In this document: piece by piece, positions 1-6,909 of the stretch
How the letters are laid out: the number at the start of each line of letters is the position of its first letter
How positions within the stretch are numbered: position 1 is the stretch's first letter
Assembly (NCBI RefSeq): GCF_019924045.1
Contig: NZ_JAHXBN010000004.1
Coordinates: forward strand, 1-20,656
DNA: 20,656 bases
Reading direction: 5' to 3'
DNA from: Dyadobacter fermentans
GTDB lineage: Bacteria > Bacteroidota > Bacteroidia > Cytophagales > Spirosomataceae
Program-made: the position numbers and the translations under genes
Notes under the pieces: generated by a model
The model's database searches: none
Told to the model about the DNA's origin: nothing
The model's input: the letters and a program-made list of their open reading frames with translations, nothing else

Positions 1-122
1 GAAGCTCATTGAGAAAGACAAAAACTAACTAATTTTAAACTCTTCCATACCAAGCGACCGCTGGCTCAAGTTCCGCGGAATGCTGGCTCTGTTTCGCCGG
101 AATTTCCACGGTGCTGAAATCA
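1..122 (+). mobile_element. Right end of an IS21-type insertion sequence (partial)
   Basis: Two adjacent imperfect 22-bp direct repeats lie at 60-81 and 82-103. Both start GCTGGCTC and end CGGAAT, and they match at 17 of 22 positions. Multiple subterminal repeats of about this length are typical of IS21-family ends. Read from base 122 leftwards on the minus strand, the end starts TGATTTCAGC and contains TGGAAATTCCGGCGAAAC. This resembles TGGAAAATTCGGTGAAAC near the other IS-like end at 20547-20564. The element would therefore end with CA at about 122, with its genes lying to the left. The exact boundary and any target-site duplication cannot be seen. The two ends differ enough that they are probably different members of the family. 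Confidence 0.5.
2..28 (+). CDS. C-terminal tail of a possible IstB-like transposition ATPase (partial)
   Basis: An open frame enters from the left edge and reads KLIEKDKN followed by a stop at 26-28. Only eight codons are visible, so the family cannot be read from the peptide itself. The call rests on position: istB is the last gene of IS21-type elements, and the terminal repeats begin about 30 bases after this stop. It could equally be the end of an unrelated gene. Confidence 0.3.
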   Translation, partial: KLIEKDKN

Positions 123-320
123 TTCGACTTTTTGGAACGTACTTCCCTTTGATTTCGGTCAGACGTTTCGAACAGAAGTTGGCTAACCAACCTCGTTATA
201 CGACAGCCCATTGTAAGCTTTCCTGAAATTAATCAACTTATTGCGCCATTTTTCGTCGACTACGGGCGCAGTGCGAGGACCCGAGTTAGCTGCCGCCCTC
301 CTTTTAAACCTCTAGGGTTC

Positions 321-1412
321 CTACGACTCGGACTGATGGCAAATAATTTCTGGTTTCTGCTCTATTAAAAAAAACTGTTGAACTAGCTTGCTTTGCAGCA
401 ACAATAAAGGATCGAGTTGATTGGTAAAGACAAGTCCCCTGGCCTCCGTGTGGATCACCAAACGAGCAGACTCTAACAATAGTACTGCCCTCGCAAGCTG
501 GAGTGCCGGCATGCAACATCTTCCTATTTGGGCCGGGTACACATGACACGATTTGAGCAGTGTTATCGGCCGTCCCTGTTCTGTATAACCCTCTATGATA
601 GCCTGTGCTACAAGTCGATCTTGATTTTTTTCATCCCCTTGCAGCTTTGACCGACAAGTAGTGCGTAACTGAATCGGGTGCCCCGATTGCCGAACGCGAT
701 TGGCAAGGGCATCGACCAAATTACCGTTACCACCTGCCATGATCGAAGCATCGACATGGCGGCTACTCAATTCGTTAGATTCCCAAATCGACGGGCAAAA
801 TCCGACGTGCTGTTTAATATTGCTGATCAATATGGCCTCCCGACAAGATAAAAAAGAACATTGGCTAACCGCATCGCGTGACCCAGTCTCAGTAGATGGT
901 AGTAGTGCAGTGCGGACACCCGCGTAGTCGACCCCAGAACAATTTGATAAATCACGGTAGTAGTGAAATAGGTCCCTAAGTAGCAAATTGATCAAGCCGG
1001 GAGCGATCCCGGCTTGTAAGACAAAGGCTATTCCTGAATCGAGGGCAATTTCCTGGATTTCCTCGATTTCAGGCAAACACGCGGTTGAATTAACGTAATG
1101 CGAATTATGCCGCCGGGCTAGTCGGGCTACCTGTGGAGCGAAAATGGACGGAAGGCAGTCAATGATCAAATCCGCGGTGCGGAGCAAGTTGTGGCCGGTG
1201 GTACCGACGCGCGATGCGTCAAAATGGTATGGATAAATACTTCTTCCCTTGGTATTATGCTCGCAAATCCACTGCGCTGCCAAACGGGCAGTTTCCGGAT
1301 TTTTATCCGCTATAAAATAGGTAGCCTCAATGGGCGAAAATTGAGTAAGCAATAAGCCTACTGCCTTGCCAAGCTCTCCCGCTCCGGTAACTACAATGCA
1401 AACTTTGTTCAT
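321..1412 (-). CDS. Saccharopine dehydrogenase-like NAD(P)-dependent oxidoreductase
   Basis: The 363-residue product opens with a Rossmann fold: a short beta strand then GAGELGKAVG at residues 11-20, followed by the second-strand acidic motif ADKNPETA. DCLPSIFAPQVARLARR and HYVNSTACLPEIEEI match the NAD-binding half of saccharopine dehydrogenase and lysine 6-dehydrogenase proteins. The motif AGIAPGLINLL corresponds to the family G-x-x-PG-x-x-NLL segment near the domain junction. The C-terminal half is divergent, and no substrate can be assigned. Family members act on amino acids or polyamine-like substrates in the cytoplasm. It is transcribed divergently from the DoxX-like gene. On its side the promoter has a TAGTTTTG -7 element (1446-1453) and the shared box at 1475-1495. 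Family is fairly sure, reaction is not. Confidence 0.75.
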   Translation of the reverse strand: MNKVCIVVTGAGELGKAVGLLLTQFSPIEATYFIADKNPETARLAAQWICEHNTKGRSIYPYHFDASRVGTTGHNLLRTADLIIDCLPSIFAPQVARLARRHNSHYVNSTACLPEIEEIQEIALDSGIAFVLQAGIAPGLINLLLRDLFHYYRDLSNCSGVDYAGVRTALLPSTETGSRDAVSQCSFLSCREAILISNIKQHVGFCPSIWESNELSSRHVDASIMAGGNGNLVDALANRVRQSGHPIQLRTTCRSKLQGDEKNQDRLVAQAIIEGYTEQGRPITLLKSCHVYPAQIGRCCMPALQLARAVLLLESARLVIHTEARGLVFTNQLDPLLLLQSKLVQQFFLIEQKPEIICHQSES

Positions 1413-1445
1413 AGTGGATTAGCAAATAATTAGGAATTAATGCTA

Positions 1446-1495
1446 CAAAACTATCTGCAAACTACTATACGTAAAATAGCTCTTTGGGGCTAATT
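1446..1495 (-). promoter_or_regulatory. Promoter of the oxidoreductase gene with shared upstream box
   Basis: On the minus strand the box reads AATTAGCCC then CAAAGAGCTATT (1475-1495). It is followed by 21 bases and then TAGTTTTG, an exact fit to the Bacteroidota TAnnTTTG -7 element. The predicted transcript would start near 1442, about 30 bases before the ATG at 1412. The box ends at about the -33 position, so it may replace or overlap that element as an activator site. The same box and spacing recur at 1557-1608 and 13327-13376. Confidence 0.6.
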
Positions 1496-1578
1496 CATCG
1501 CCCCAAAAGTATGAGGAACACCGGTTCAAATGCGTGAAACCGGCCATAGGGACAAAAATTAGCCCCAAAGGGCTATTT
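1474..1578. repeat. Inverted repeat spanning the divergent promoter
   Basis: The arms at 1474-1495 and 1557-1578 are 22 bases long and are reverse complements with one mismatch. The 61 bases between them contain a smaller inverted repeat, CCGGTT (1521-1526) and AACCGG (1538-1543). Because each arm sits at the same distance from an outward-facing -7 element, the structure is best read as two operator copies for a divergent gene pair. A small MITE-like insertion with terminal repeats is the alternative, but an arm-like sequence also occurs singly at 13356-13376, which favours an operator. Confidence 0.65.
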
Positions 1579-1608
1579 ACTTCAATATCTGACCTACCCT
1601 ACATTTGT
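1557..1608 (+). promoter_or_regulatory. Promoter of the DoxX-like gene with shared upstream box
   Basis: The box AATTAGCCC then CAAAGGGCTATT lies at 1557-1577. Twenty-two bases later comes TACATTTG (1600-1607/8), an exact TAnnTTTG -7 element. The predicted start of transcription is near 1612, only about 8 bases before the ATG at 1620, so the transcript would be nearly leaderless. The architecture mirrors the minus-strand promoter on the other side. Confidence 0.6.
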
Positions 1609-1619
1609 TGCCATAAATC

Positions 1620-2015
1620 ATGCCAATGAAAACGATCAAGATTACTTATTGGACAACTACTTCCGCGTTAGCGTTATTGTCCATCGGAACGGCCTACGCC
1701 TATTTCATGCAAGAAGAGATGCGGCAGAGTTTTTTGCACTTAGGATTTCCCGACTACTTCAGAATGGAACTAGCGGCTGCAAAAGTTGCGGGCGCAATAC
1801 TGATACTGGCACCTGTCGGAGAACGATACAAAGAATGGACCTATGCCGGATTTGGTATCACCTATCTCTCCGCGTTCAACGCCCATGTTATGATGGCCAA
1901 TCCATTGGTCAAATCCGTTTTTCCATTAATTGCTTTCACCCTGCTAATCATCTCGTATAATACCTACCATCAAATCCGTATACACACAATCGTTAGGAAC
2001 CCACAGAAGTTGTAA
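1620..2015 (+). CDS. DoxX-like family small membrane protein
   Basis: The 131-residue product has four hydrophobic segments, at roughly residues 9-28, 50-68, 75-92 and 99-117, and fits the DoxX-like (DoxX_2) family in length and pattern. Typical traits are KITYW near the start, LGFPDYFRMELAAAKVAGA, and KEWTYAGFGI. Such proteins sit in the inner membrane. Many are linked to oxidative or organic-compound stress, but the biochemical role is generally unknown. ATG codons at 1620 and 1626 are both possible, and neither has a clear ribosome binding site. The promoter places the transcript start only a few bases upstream, which is common for weak-SD Bacteroidota genes. It is divergent from the saccharopine dehydrogenase-like gene and likely co-regulated with it. 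Confidence 0.85.
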   Translation: MPMKTIKITYWTTTSALALLSIGTAYAYFMQEEMRQSFLHLGFPDYFRMELAAAKVAGAILILAPVGERYKEWTYAGFGITYLSAFNAHVMMANPLVKSVFPLIAFTLLIISYNTYHQIRIHTIVRNPQKL

Positions 2016-2090
2016 ATTTTTTTTTCAAAACCAATTCCGTTTATGATTTTTAAACAACTTGCTCCGATTCGGGGCACAACAACACACCTG

Positions 2091-2999
2091 ATGAAAAGTA
2101 TTTCTCGGCACAGCTCCCTTTGGATGATCGCACTTTTGTTGGCTGCCTCACTGATTACATCCTGTAAGAATAGTGTTGAAGAAAGTATGCCTGGCGCCGA
2201 GACAGCCAAGCTGTCAGCCCATTCAAACGCGCGGATCAGCCCTAGCAACTCCACTATTTATCTGGTGCAAAAAGGGGTGCTTTATGGCGTTAATGCATCC
2301 AACTTTGAAGACTTTACAAAGTTGGGAGGTAATTGGTACGGTACCTCGTCAGGCATTGCCGATGATGGATCGTCCATTTACGCCATCCAGAGTGGTAAGC
2401 TCTGGCAAACCAATCGTTTTACCGGTGAATTCAAGGTGTTCGGTAACGGAAACTGGTTAGGGGCTGTGGGTGTGACAGGCGTAGCCGGCTTTGCCGATGA
2501 ACAAGGTAACATGTTCATTCAGAAGGATGATCATCTTTGGATAGTCGACTTGTTCGGCAAGCACCGTCAATTGGGTCAGGGAGGATGGGCTGGCACAAAG
2601 GCAATTTTCTACCACAGGGGTTTTCTCTACGTGATCTGGAAAAACGGCTTTCTGTATAAGGTTAACAGCAAAGATGGTTCTTGGAAAGAGCTATCCGGGG
2701 GATGGGGTGACGTAAAAGGCATTGCAGCCCCGAACAGCACGGGAGACTTGATTTACATTATCGAAGGCAAAAACTTGTGGGAGGTCAATGTCAATACAAA
2801 TCTTTACCCGGTAGGCAAAAACAGGTATTTGAGAAATGGTTTCAATAATACGACTGCTATGGCAGGAGTGAGTGGACACTTATTTATCGCTTCTGACGGC
2901 GGGTTGCACAAAGTCGACTTGACCGGAAAAAAAATCATGACAAACCTCCATTACGATGGAATAACTTCAATGGGTGCTGCACAAGGCCTTTTAAATTAA
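2091..2999 (+). CDS. Tachylectin-like beta-propeller lipoprotein without protease domain
   Basis: I prefer the ATG at 2091, which gives a compact lipoprotein signal (MKSISRHSS then a hydrophobic run ending ITSC, Cys at residue 25). An in-frame ATG at 2043 would add 16 residues with no signal-peptide character. From base 2256 to the stop there are six repeats of about 40-45 residues of the form IY-x-I-x-x-G-x-LW-x-VN-x-x-TG with a GGW-x-G segment, as in tachylectin-2-like propellers. The repeats match, in order, the C-terminal propellers of the next two genes; for example TNRFTGEFKVFGNGNW here corresponds to TDRFSGNYQKMGNGDW in the second gene. It is thus a paralogue lacking the astacin domain. 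Likely location is the outer membrane or cell surface; a glycan-binding role is inferred from the fold only. Confidence 0.85.
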   Translation: MKSISRHSSLWMIALLLAASLITSCKNSVEESMPGAETAKLSAHSNARISPSNSTIYLVQKGVLYGVNASNFEDFTKLGGNWYGTSSGIADDGSSIYAIQSGKLWQTNRFTGEFKVFGNGNWLGAVGVTGVAGFADEQGNMFIQKDDHLWIVDLFGKHRQLGQGGWAGTKAIFYHRGFLYVIWKNGFLYKVNSKDGSWKELSGGWGDVKGIAAPNSTGDLIYIIEGKNLWEVNVNTNLYPVGKNRYLRNGFNNTTAMAGVSGHLFIASDGGLHKVDLTGKKIMTNLHYDGITSMGAAQGLLN

Positions 3000-3026
3000 A
3001 TATACAAACCTACCTGTTTATCCTCA

Positions 3027-3059
3027 ATGCGAGGACTCGGGACCGATGAGTCCTCGCAT
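3027..3059 (+). terminator. Perfect 12-bp stem-loop after the first propeller gene
   Basis: ATGCGAGGACTC (3027-3038) and GAGTCCTCGCAT (3048-3059) are exact reverse complements around a 9-base loop, 27 bases after the stop at 2999. There is no T tract afterwards, so it is not a textbook intrinsic terminator. It may be a terminator, an RNA-processing or stability hairpin, or an operator for the next gene. Confidence 0.5.
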
Positions 3060-3128
3060 GAGCCGTGAATTCTTACCACTTTTAAGCGGTATCAAAACGT
3101 CTGATTATAATAACCAATAAATAAACGT

Positions 3129-4760
3129 ATGAATATTAACCATTTGCCCAACTGGGCGATAGGCCTTTTATTGGCCATAAGCTTCCTGACATCATGCAAG
3201 AAGGATTTCGATGATACAGCACCTGGCCAACAGGTCGCTGTTGCAAAGTTGGATACAGGATCCCATGGTATTCTTGAGGGTATTGTCCTCAAAAAAGGGA
3301 TTGTCAAAGAAGGTAGGTTTCGAGGCAAAGCCGTCACGTATGAGGAGATCGATGGCAAAGCGTTCTTTCAGGGTGACATATTACTTACAGCGGAAGATTT
3401 GGCCCCGGCGGACACGAGTAAGGATGACAAAAACGCGCGTGTCAAAGGTGCTGGAACTGGAAATAAAGACTACCGCTGGCTGGATTTCAAGATTCCGTAT
3501 GAAATCGGACCCGGTTTGAACAACACAGCCATTACTTCGGCAATTGCCGGATGGGAGAGCCGAACTCCAATCCGGTTTGTGGTTCGAACAAATGAGGTAG
3601 ACTATATCCGTTTTGAGGCTTCCACCTCTAATAGTTCTCCGGTCGGCAGACAAGGGAATGGCAAACAAATAATTGAACTGGCCAGTATTAATTCTGTCGG
3701 CATCATCATGCACGAGATCGGCCATGCCATAGGGCTCAGGCACGAGCAAACCAGGCCCGATCGGAACCAATTTATTGTCTATAATCCGCAAAACGTGCAG
3801 CCAGGGAAGGAACATAATTTTAAAATTTATGATGATACTTTTGGCTTGGGTCCGTTTGATTTCAACTCGATAATGCTGTATAGCTCCTTTGATTTTGCTA
3901 AGACGCACCCGGACGGATCTGTCAAACCCGTTCTTACCAGAAAAGACGCAACAAATTCGACTTGGACCGCGCAGCGTACCCAGTTATCCGACGGCGACGT
4001 AGCGACAGTGCTGTCCCTATACTCGAACATCTATGTCGTACAGAATAACAATTTATATTCTGTAAGTCCAGAGGGTGGACAATATTGGACCAACCTGGGT
4101 GCAGGATGGGCTGGCGCGTCCAAAACAATTGCAGAAGACGATCGATATATCTGGCTAATATACAAAGGTAAGCTTTGGAGGACTGACCGCTTTTCGGGCA
4201 ACTATCAGAAAATGGGGAACGGAGATTGGACTGGAGCGGTGGGCATAACGGGTAAAGATCCCCAAGGGAATATGTATGCCCAGGCAGGAGATCATCTTTG
4301 GAAAATCTTTCCCAATGGCAACTTTACGCACCTGCCGATACCAGGAGGGGGAACCTGGAAAGGCACCCAGGCTTTATACTATCTTAATGGGTCCTTATGG
4401 GTGATCTGGAAGAACGGTCATATTTTTAAAGTAAATACAACGACTGGATCGTATAAAGAGATGGTCGGCGGCTGGGGCGATGTCAAAGGCATGACAGGAG
4501 TTCGTCGCTCGGCAACAAACCTGTACATTATCAATGGTTCGGACTTATACAAGTTTGATACTAATACCGGTCAACGGACTTTTTTAAAGACTGGCTACTT
4601 TAATACTACCGCCATGACCGGGGTGGGTGGACGGCTATATATTGCTTCCGATGGCTGGCTACACAAAACTGACGAAAACGGGAACAAGATCTGGGCCGAA
4701 AGAGGCTACTCGGGTGTCACCTCGATGGGAGCTACTCATTTTTCGGGCCTTTTTGACTAG
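3129..4760 (+). CDS. Astacin-family (M12A) zinc metalloprotease lipoprotein with C-terminal beta-propeller
   Basis: The 543-residue product begins with a lipoprotein signal (FLTSC, Cys23). A propeptide follows with F-Q-G-D at 80-83, which matches the FxGD aspartate-switch motif that keeps astacins latent. The mature protease begins near RWLDFKIPYEI (116-126). Its zinc motif is HEIGHAIGLRHEQTRPD, with ligands His195, His199 and His205 and catalytic Glu196. SIMLY at 247-251 is the Met-turn with the conserved Tyr. From about residue 301 (base 4029) to the end there are six tachylectin-like propeller repeats. Expected action is secreted or surface proteolysis, activated by propeptide removal, with the propeller as a possible carbohydrate-targeting module. 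It is the second of three tandem paralogues. Confidence 0.92.
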   Translation: MNINHLPNWAIGLLLAISFLTSCKKDFDDTAPGQQVAVAKLDTGSHGILEGIVLKKGIVKEGRFRGKAVTYEEIDGKAFFQGDILLTAEDLAPADTSKDDKNARVKGAGTGNKDYRWLDFKIPYEIGPGLNNTAITSAIAGWESRTPIRFVVRTNEVDYIRFEASTSNSSPVGRQGNGKQIIELASINSVGIIMHEIGHAIGLRHEQTRPDRNQFIVYNPQNVQPGKEHNFKIYDDTFGLGPFDFNSIMLYSSFDFAKTHPDGSVKPVLTRKDATNSTWTAQRTQLSDGDVATVLSLYSNIYVVQNNNLYSVSPEGGQYWTNLGAGWAGASKTIAEDDRYIWLIYKGKLWRTDRFSGNYQKMGNGDWTGAVGITGKDPQGNMYAQAGDHLWKIFPNGNFTHLPIPGGGTWKGTQALYYLNGSLWVIWKNGHIFKVNTTTGSYKEMVGGWGDVKGMTGVRRSATNLYIINGSDLYKFDTNTGQRTFLKTGYFNTTAMTGVGGRLYIASDGWLHKTDENGNKIWAERGYSGVTSMGATHFSGLFD

Positions 4761-5052
4761 CCATGTCTAGCAGGACTGTCTGCCTGCTTATCTAGCAAGT
4801 GTGCACCTTAACGTCGATGTTGGCCGGGCAAGCCGCCCTGATTGGCAGCTTCCGGCTTCACCATCTAAATAAATTTATTTGCAAAGCGCTGGCTTAGCGC
4901 AGTCACTCTGGCAGTCGTTAATGGCAATTGGCCTGCGAAGCAACAGGATCATCCATCTGGCCAGTTTGCAGGCCGTCTGTACGCGCCAGTTATAATTGCC
5001 AAGGCATTACGAATACCCGATGATGCGCTGAATCTTATATCCAATCCATTCA

Positions 5053-6780
5053 ATGAATATCAAAAATCTGCCCAGGTGGGCAATCAACCTATCGGTGAGT
5101 GTGTGCTTGCTGAGCGCCTGCGAGAAGCATCTCGGCGAGGCAATCCCGGACCAATCCGCATCTTTCACCCAACCCGATACGGCGAAGGATAACCTCTTTT
5201 TTTCTAAAAAGAGAGGAGTTATCAAGCAAGGTATCTTTCAGGGCCAGTCCATTACCTATGAGGAGATCGACGGTAAAGCATTCTGGCAGGGTGATATCGA
5301 GTTGAGCAAAGAAGATATAACCCCCATTGGCACAACAACAAGCCCTGCTAATGGCCGAGAGAAAGGAGCTGGCCTCTCAAATGAGCCTCGTCGCTGGCCT
5401 CAGGGGCGTATTCCGTATGAAATCGGCCCCGGGCTGGACCAAACCGCGATCAGCGTTTCTATGAGTTATTGGGAAGATAAAACACCAATCCGGTTTATCC
5501 CACGCACTAATGAGTTTGATTATATTCGATTTGAGGGTACCGATATGAATTTTAATCGGTCAGAAGGTATCGGTAGAAAGGGGGGAATGCAAAGAATTTT
5601 TCTAAATGATGCTAGTAAGAGCTCGACCCCTGTTATTGCACACGAAATTGGTCATGCTCTGGGCTTAGTGCATGAGCATGCCCGCGACGACTGGTTCCTC
5701 TACATCAATATCCACCCCGAAAACTTCCAAGAGGGCTGGACCCAGGCTAATTTTCAGGGATATGGCAAAGAGGAGGGTAATGTGAAATTTGACCAAAGGG
5801 AGGGTTTTGATTTCGGGTCCATTATGCTGTACGGTTCGTTCGACGTTTCCAGAAAAAATAGTGACGGCTCTTACGTGGGGCCCGTGATGACCAAAAAGAA
5901 GGATGGCTCAACCTGGAATCAATTCAATCCCCAAGGTCATCTCACACCCACACCATCTTACTATGATAAAGAAACGATCAGGGCCATGTATGCCAACGTT
6001 TATATCGTTAGAAACGACATTTTGTACGCGGTCACTAATCAAGGTCAACGATCCAAATTGGGAAGTGGGTGGTCAGGCGCGGCTCAGACGATTGCCGAAG
6101 ATCGTAAGGGCAGCCACATTTACACCATTCAGGGCGGTATGCTCTGGCGGACCAATCGCCTGACTGGCAGCTTTCAACAATGGGCGCCCAATAGCGGCAA
6201 CTGGAGCGGGACCGTTGGCCTGGCAGGCCAAGACGATCAGGGCAACCTCTTCGCCCAGCAGGGGGATCATCTATGGCGCATAGACAAGTATGGTGCTCGC
6301 CACAAGCTAGGAGGCGGGGGCTGGTTGACAAGCTGGCATGGCACCAAGGCTCTCTACTATCATAAAGGCTGGCTCTACGTCCTGTGGAAGAACAAACTCT
6401 ATAAGGTTAACCCAACAACTGGGGCCTATACGGCCTATGGCGGCGACTGGACAAAGGCCAAGACCATCACAACTGCAAATTCCCTAAGCGATAACCTGTA
6501 CCTGATGGTCGATGATCAATTGTGGAGTATCAATGTGCAGAATGGCCAGTATGGTTTTGTGGTGAATGGTTTCCCGAACACCACCGCAATGACCGGCCAT
6601 GCCGACCGGTTGTATATCGTTTCGGATAACAAAATGTACTTAGTTGATAAAAACGGCAACAAGCTGAAAGACAAAACGGGTCAAACGATAGTAGTGGGAG
6701 GTATGGACCAGGTAACCGCTATTGGGACGGTCAATGTCTTCCCTCTCAATATATTGAACCCTACTGTGCCAGAGCGGTAA
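5053..6780 (+). CDS. Astacin-family (M12A) zinc metalloprotease lipoprotein with C-terminal beta-propeller, second copy
   Basis: This 575-residue protein is co-linear with its upstream paralogue. It has an N-terminus of the same pattern (MNIKNLPRWAINL), lipobox LSAC with Cys23, and a propeptide containing W-Q-G-D at 78-81, where the Phe of the FxGD latency motif is Trp. RRWPQGRIPYEI (113-124) marks the start of the catalytic domain. The zinc motif HEIGHALGLVHEHARDD has His197, His201, His207 and Glu198, and SIMLY at 256-260 is the Met-turn. The catalytic domain is longer than in the first copy, with extra residues around NFQGYGKEEGNVKFDQREGF. A six-repeat propeller starts near residue 316 (base 5998). 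Several repeats carry small insertions. The upstream 292 bases show no obvious promoter, so independent or read-through transcription is open. Confidence 0.92.
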   Translation: MNIKNLPRWAINLSVSVCLLSACEKHLGEAIPDQSASFTQPDTAKDNLFFSKKRGVIKQGIFQGQSITYEEIDGKAFWQGDIELSKEDITPIGTTTSPANGREKGAGLSNEPRRWPQGRIPYEIGPGLDQTAISVSMSYWEDKTPIRFIPRTNEFDYIRFEGTDMNFNRSEGIGRKGGMQRIFLNDASKSSTPVIAHEIGHALGLVHEHARDDWFLYINIHPENFQEGWTQANFQGYGKEEGNVKFDQREGFDFGSIMLYGSFDVSRKNSDGSYVGPVMTKKKDGSTWNQFNPQGHLTPTPSYYDKETIRAMYANVYIVRNDILYAVTNQGQRSKLGSGWSGAAQTIAEDRKGSHIYTIQGGMLWRTNRLTGSFQQWAPNSGNWSGTVGLAGQDDQGNLFAQQGDHLWRIDKYGARHKLGGGGWLTSWHGTKALYYHKGWLYVLWKNKLYKVNPTTGAYTAYGGDWTKAKTITTANSLSDNLYLMVDDQLWSINVQNGQYGFVVNGFPNTTAMTGHADRLYIVSDNKMYLVDKNGNKLKDKTGQTIVVGGMDQVTAIGTVNVFPLNILNPTVPER

Positions 6781-6811
6781 GAGCCGTGATGCCTTCATTA
6801 AGCGATCATTG

Positions 6812-6848
6812 CAGCAGCCAGTCATCCCATTGATGGGATCATCTGCTG
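6812..6848 (+). terminator. Imperfect stem-loop after the second protease gene
   Basis: An inner perfect stem ATCCCAT/ATGGGAT (6824-6830 and 6833-6839) with a 2-base loop is enclosed by CAGCAG (6812-6817) and CTGCTG (6843-6848), with an internal bulge between them. It lies 32 bases after the stop at 6780. No T tract follows, so termination is possible but unproven. Confidence 0.35.
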
Positions 6849-6909
6849 TAATGGACTTATCGCATGAAATGAAATACCTGAAAAACAAGTTGACAATCAA
6901 CTATCGAAA

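Noticed and set aside
180..320. Minus-strand open frame ending at about 200 with a sensible-looking peptide (DEKWRNKLINFRKAYNG)
   Set aside because: No start codon, about 47 codons between stops, and no family match; possibly a relic of another element, but not supportable as a gene.
304..549. Open frame on the minus strand, about 81 codons
   Set aside because: It overlaps the 3-prime end of the oxidoreductase gene in another frame and has no recognisable pattern.
4761..5052. Small symmetrical patches (AAATAAATTTATTT, GCGCTGGCTTAGCGC) in the gap between the proteases
   Set aside because: Too short and common to support a defined site; no gene or clear promoter seen in these 292 bases.
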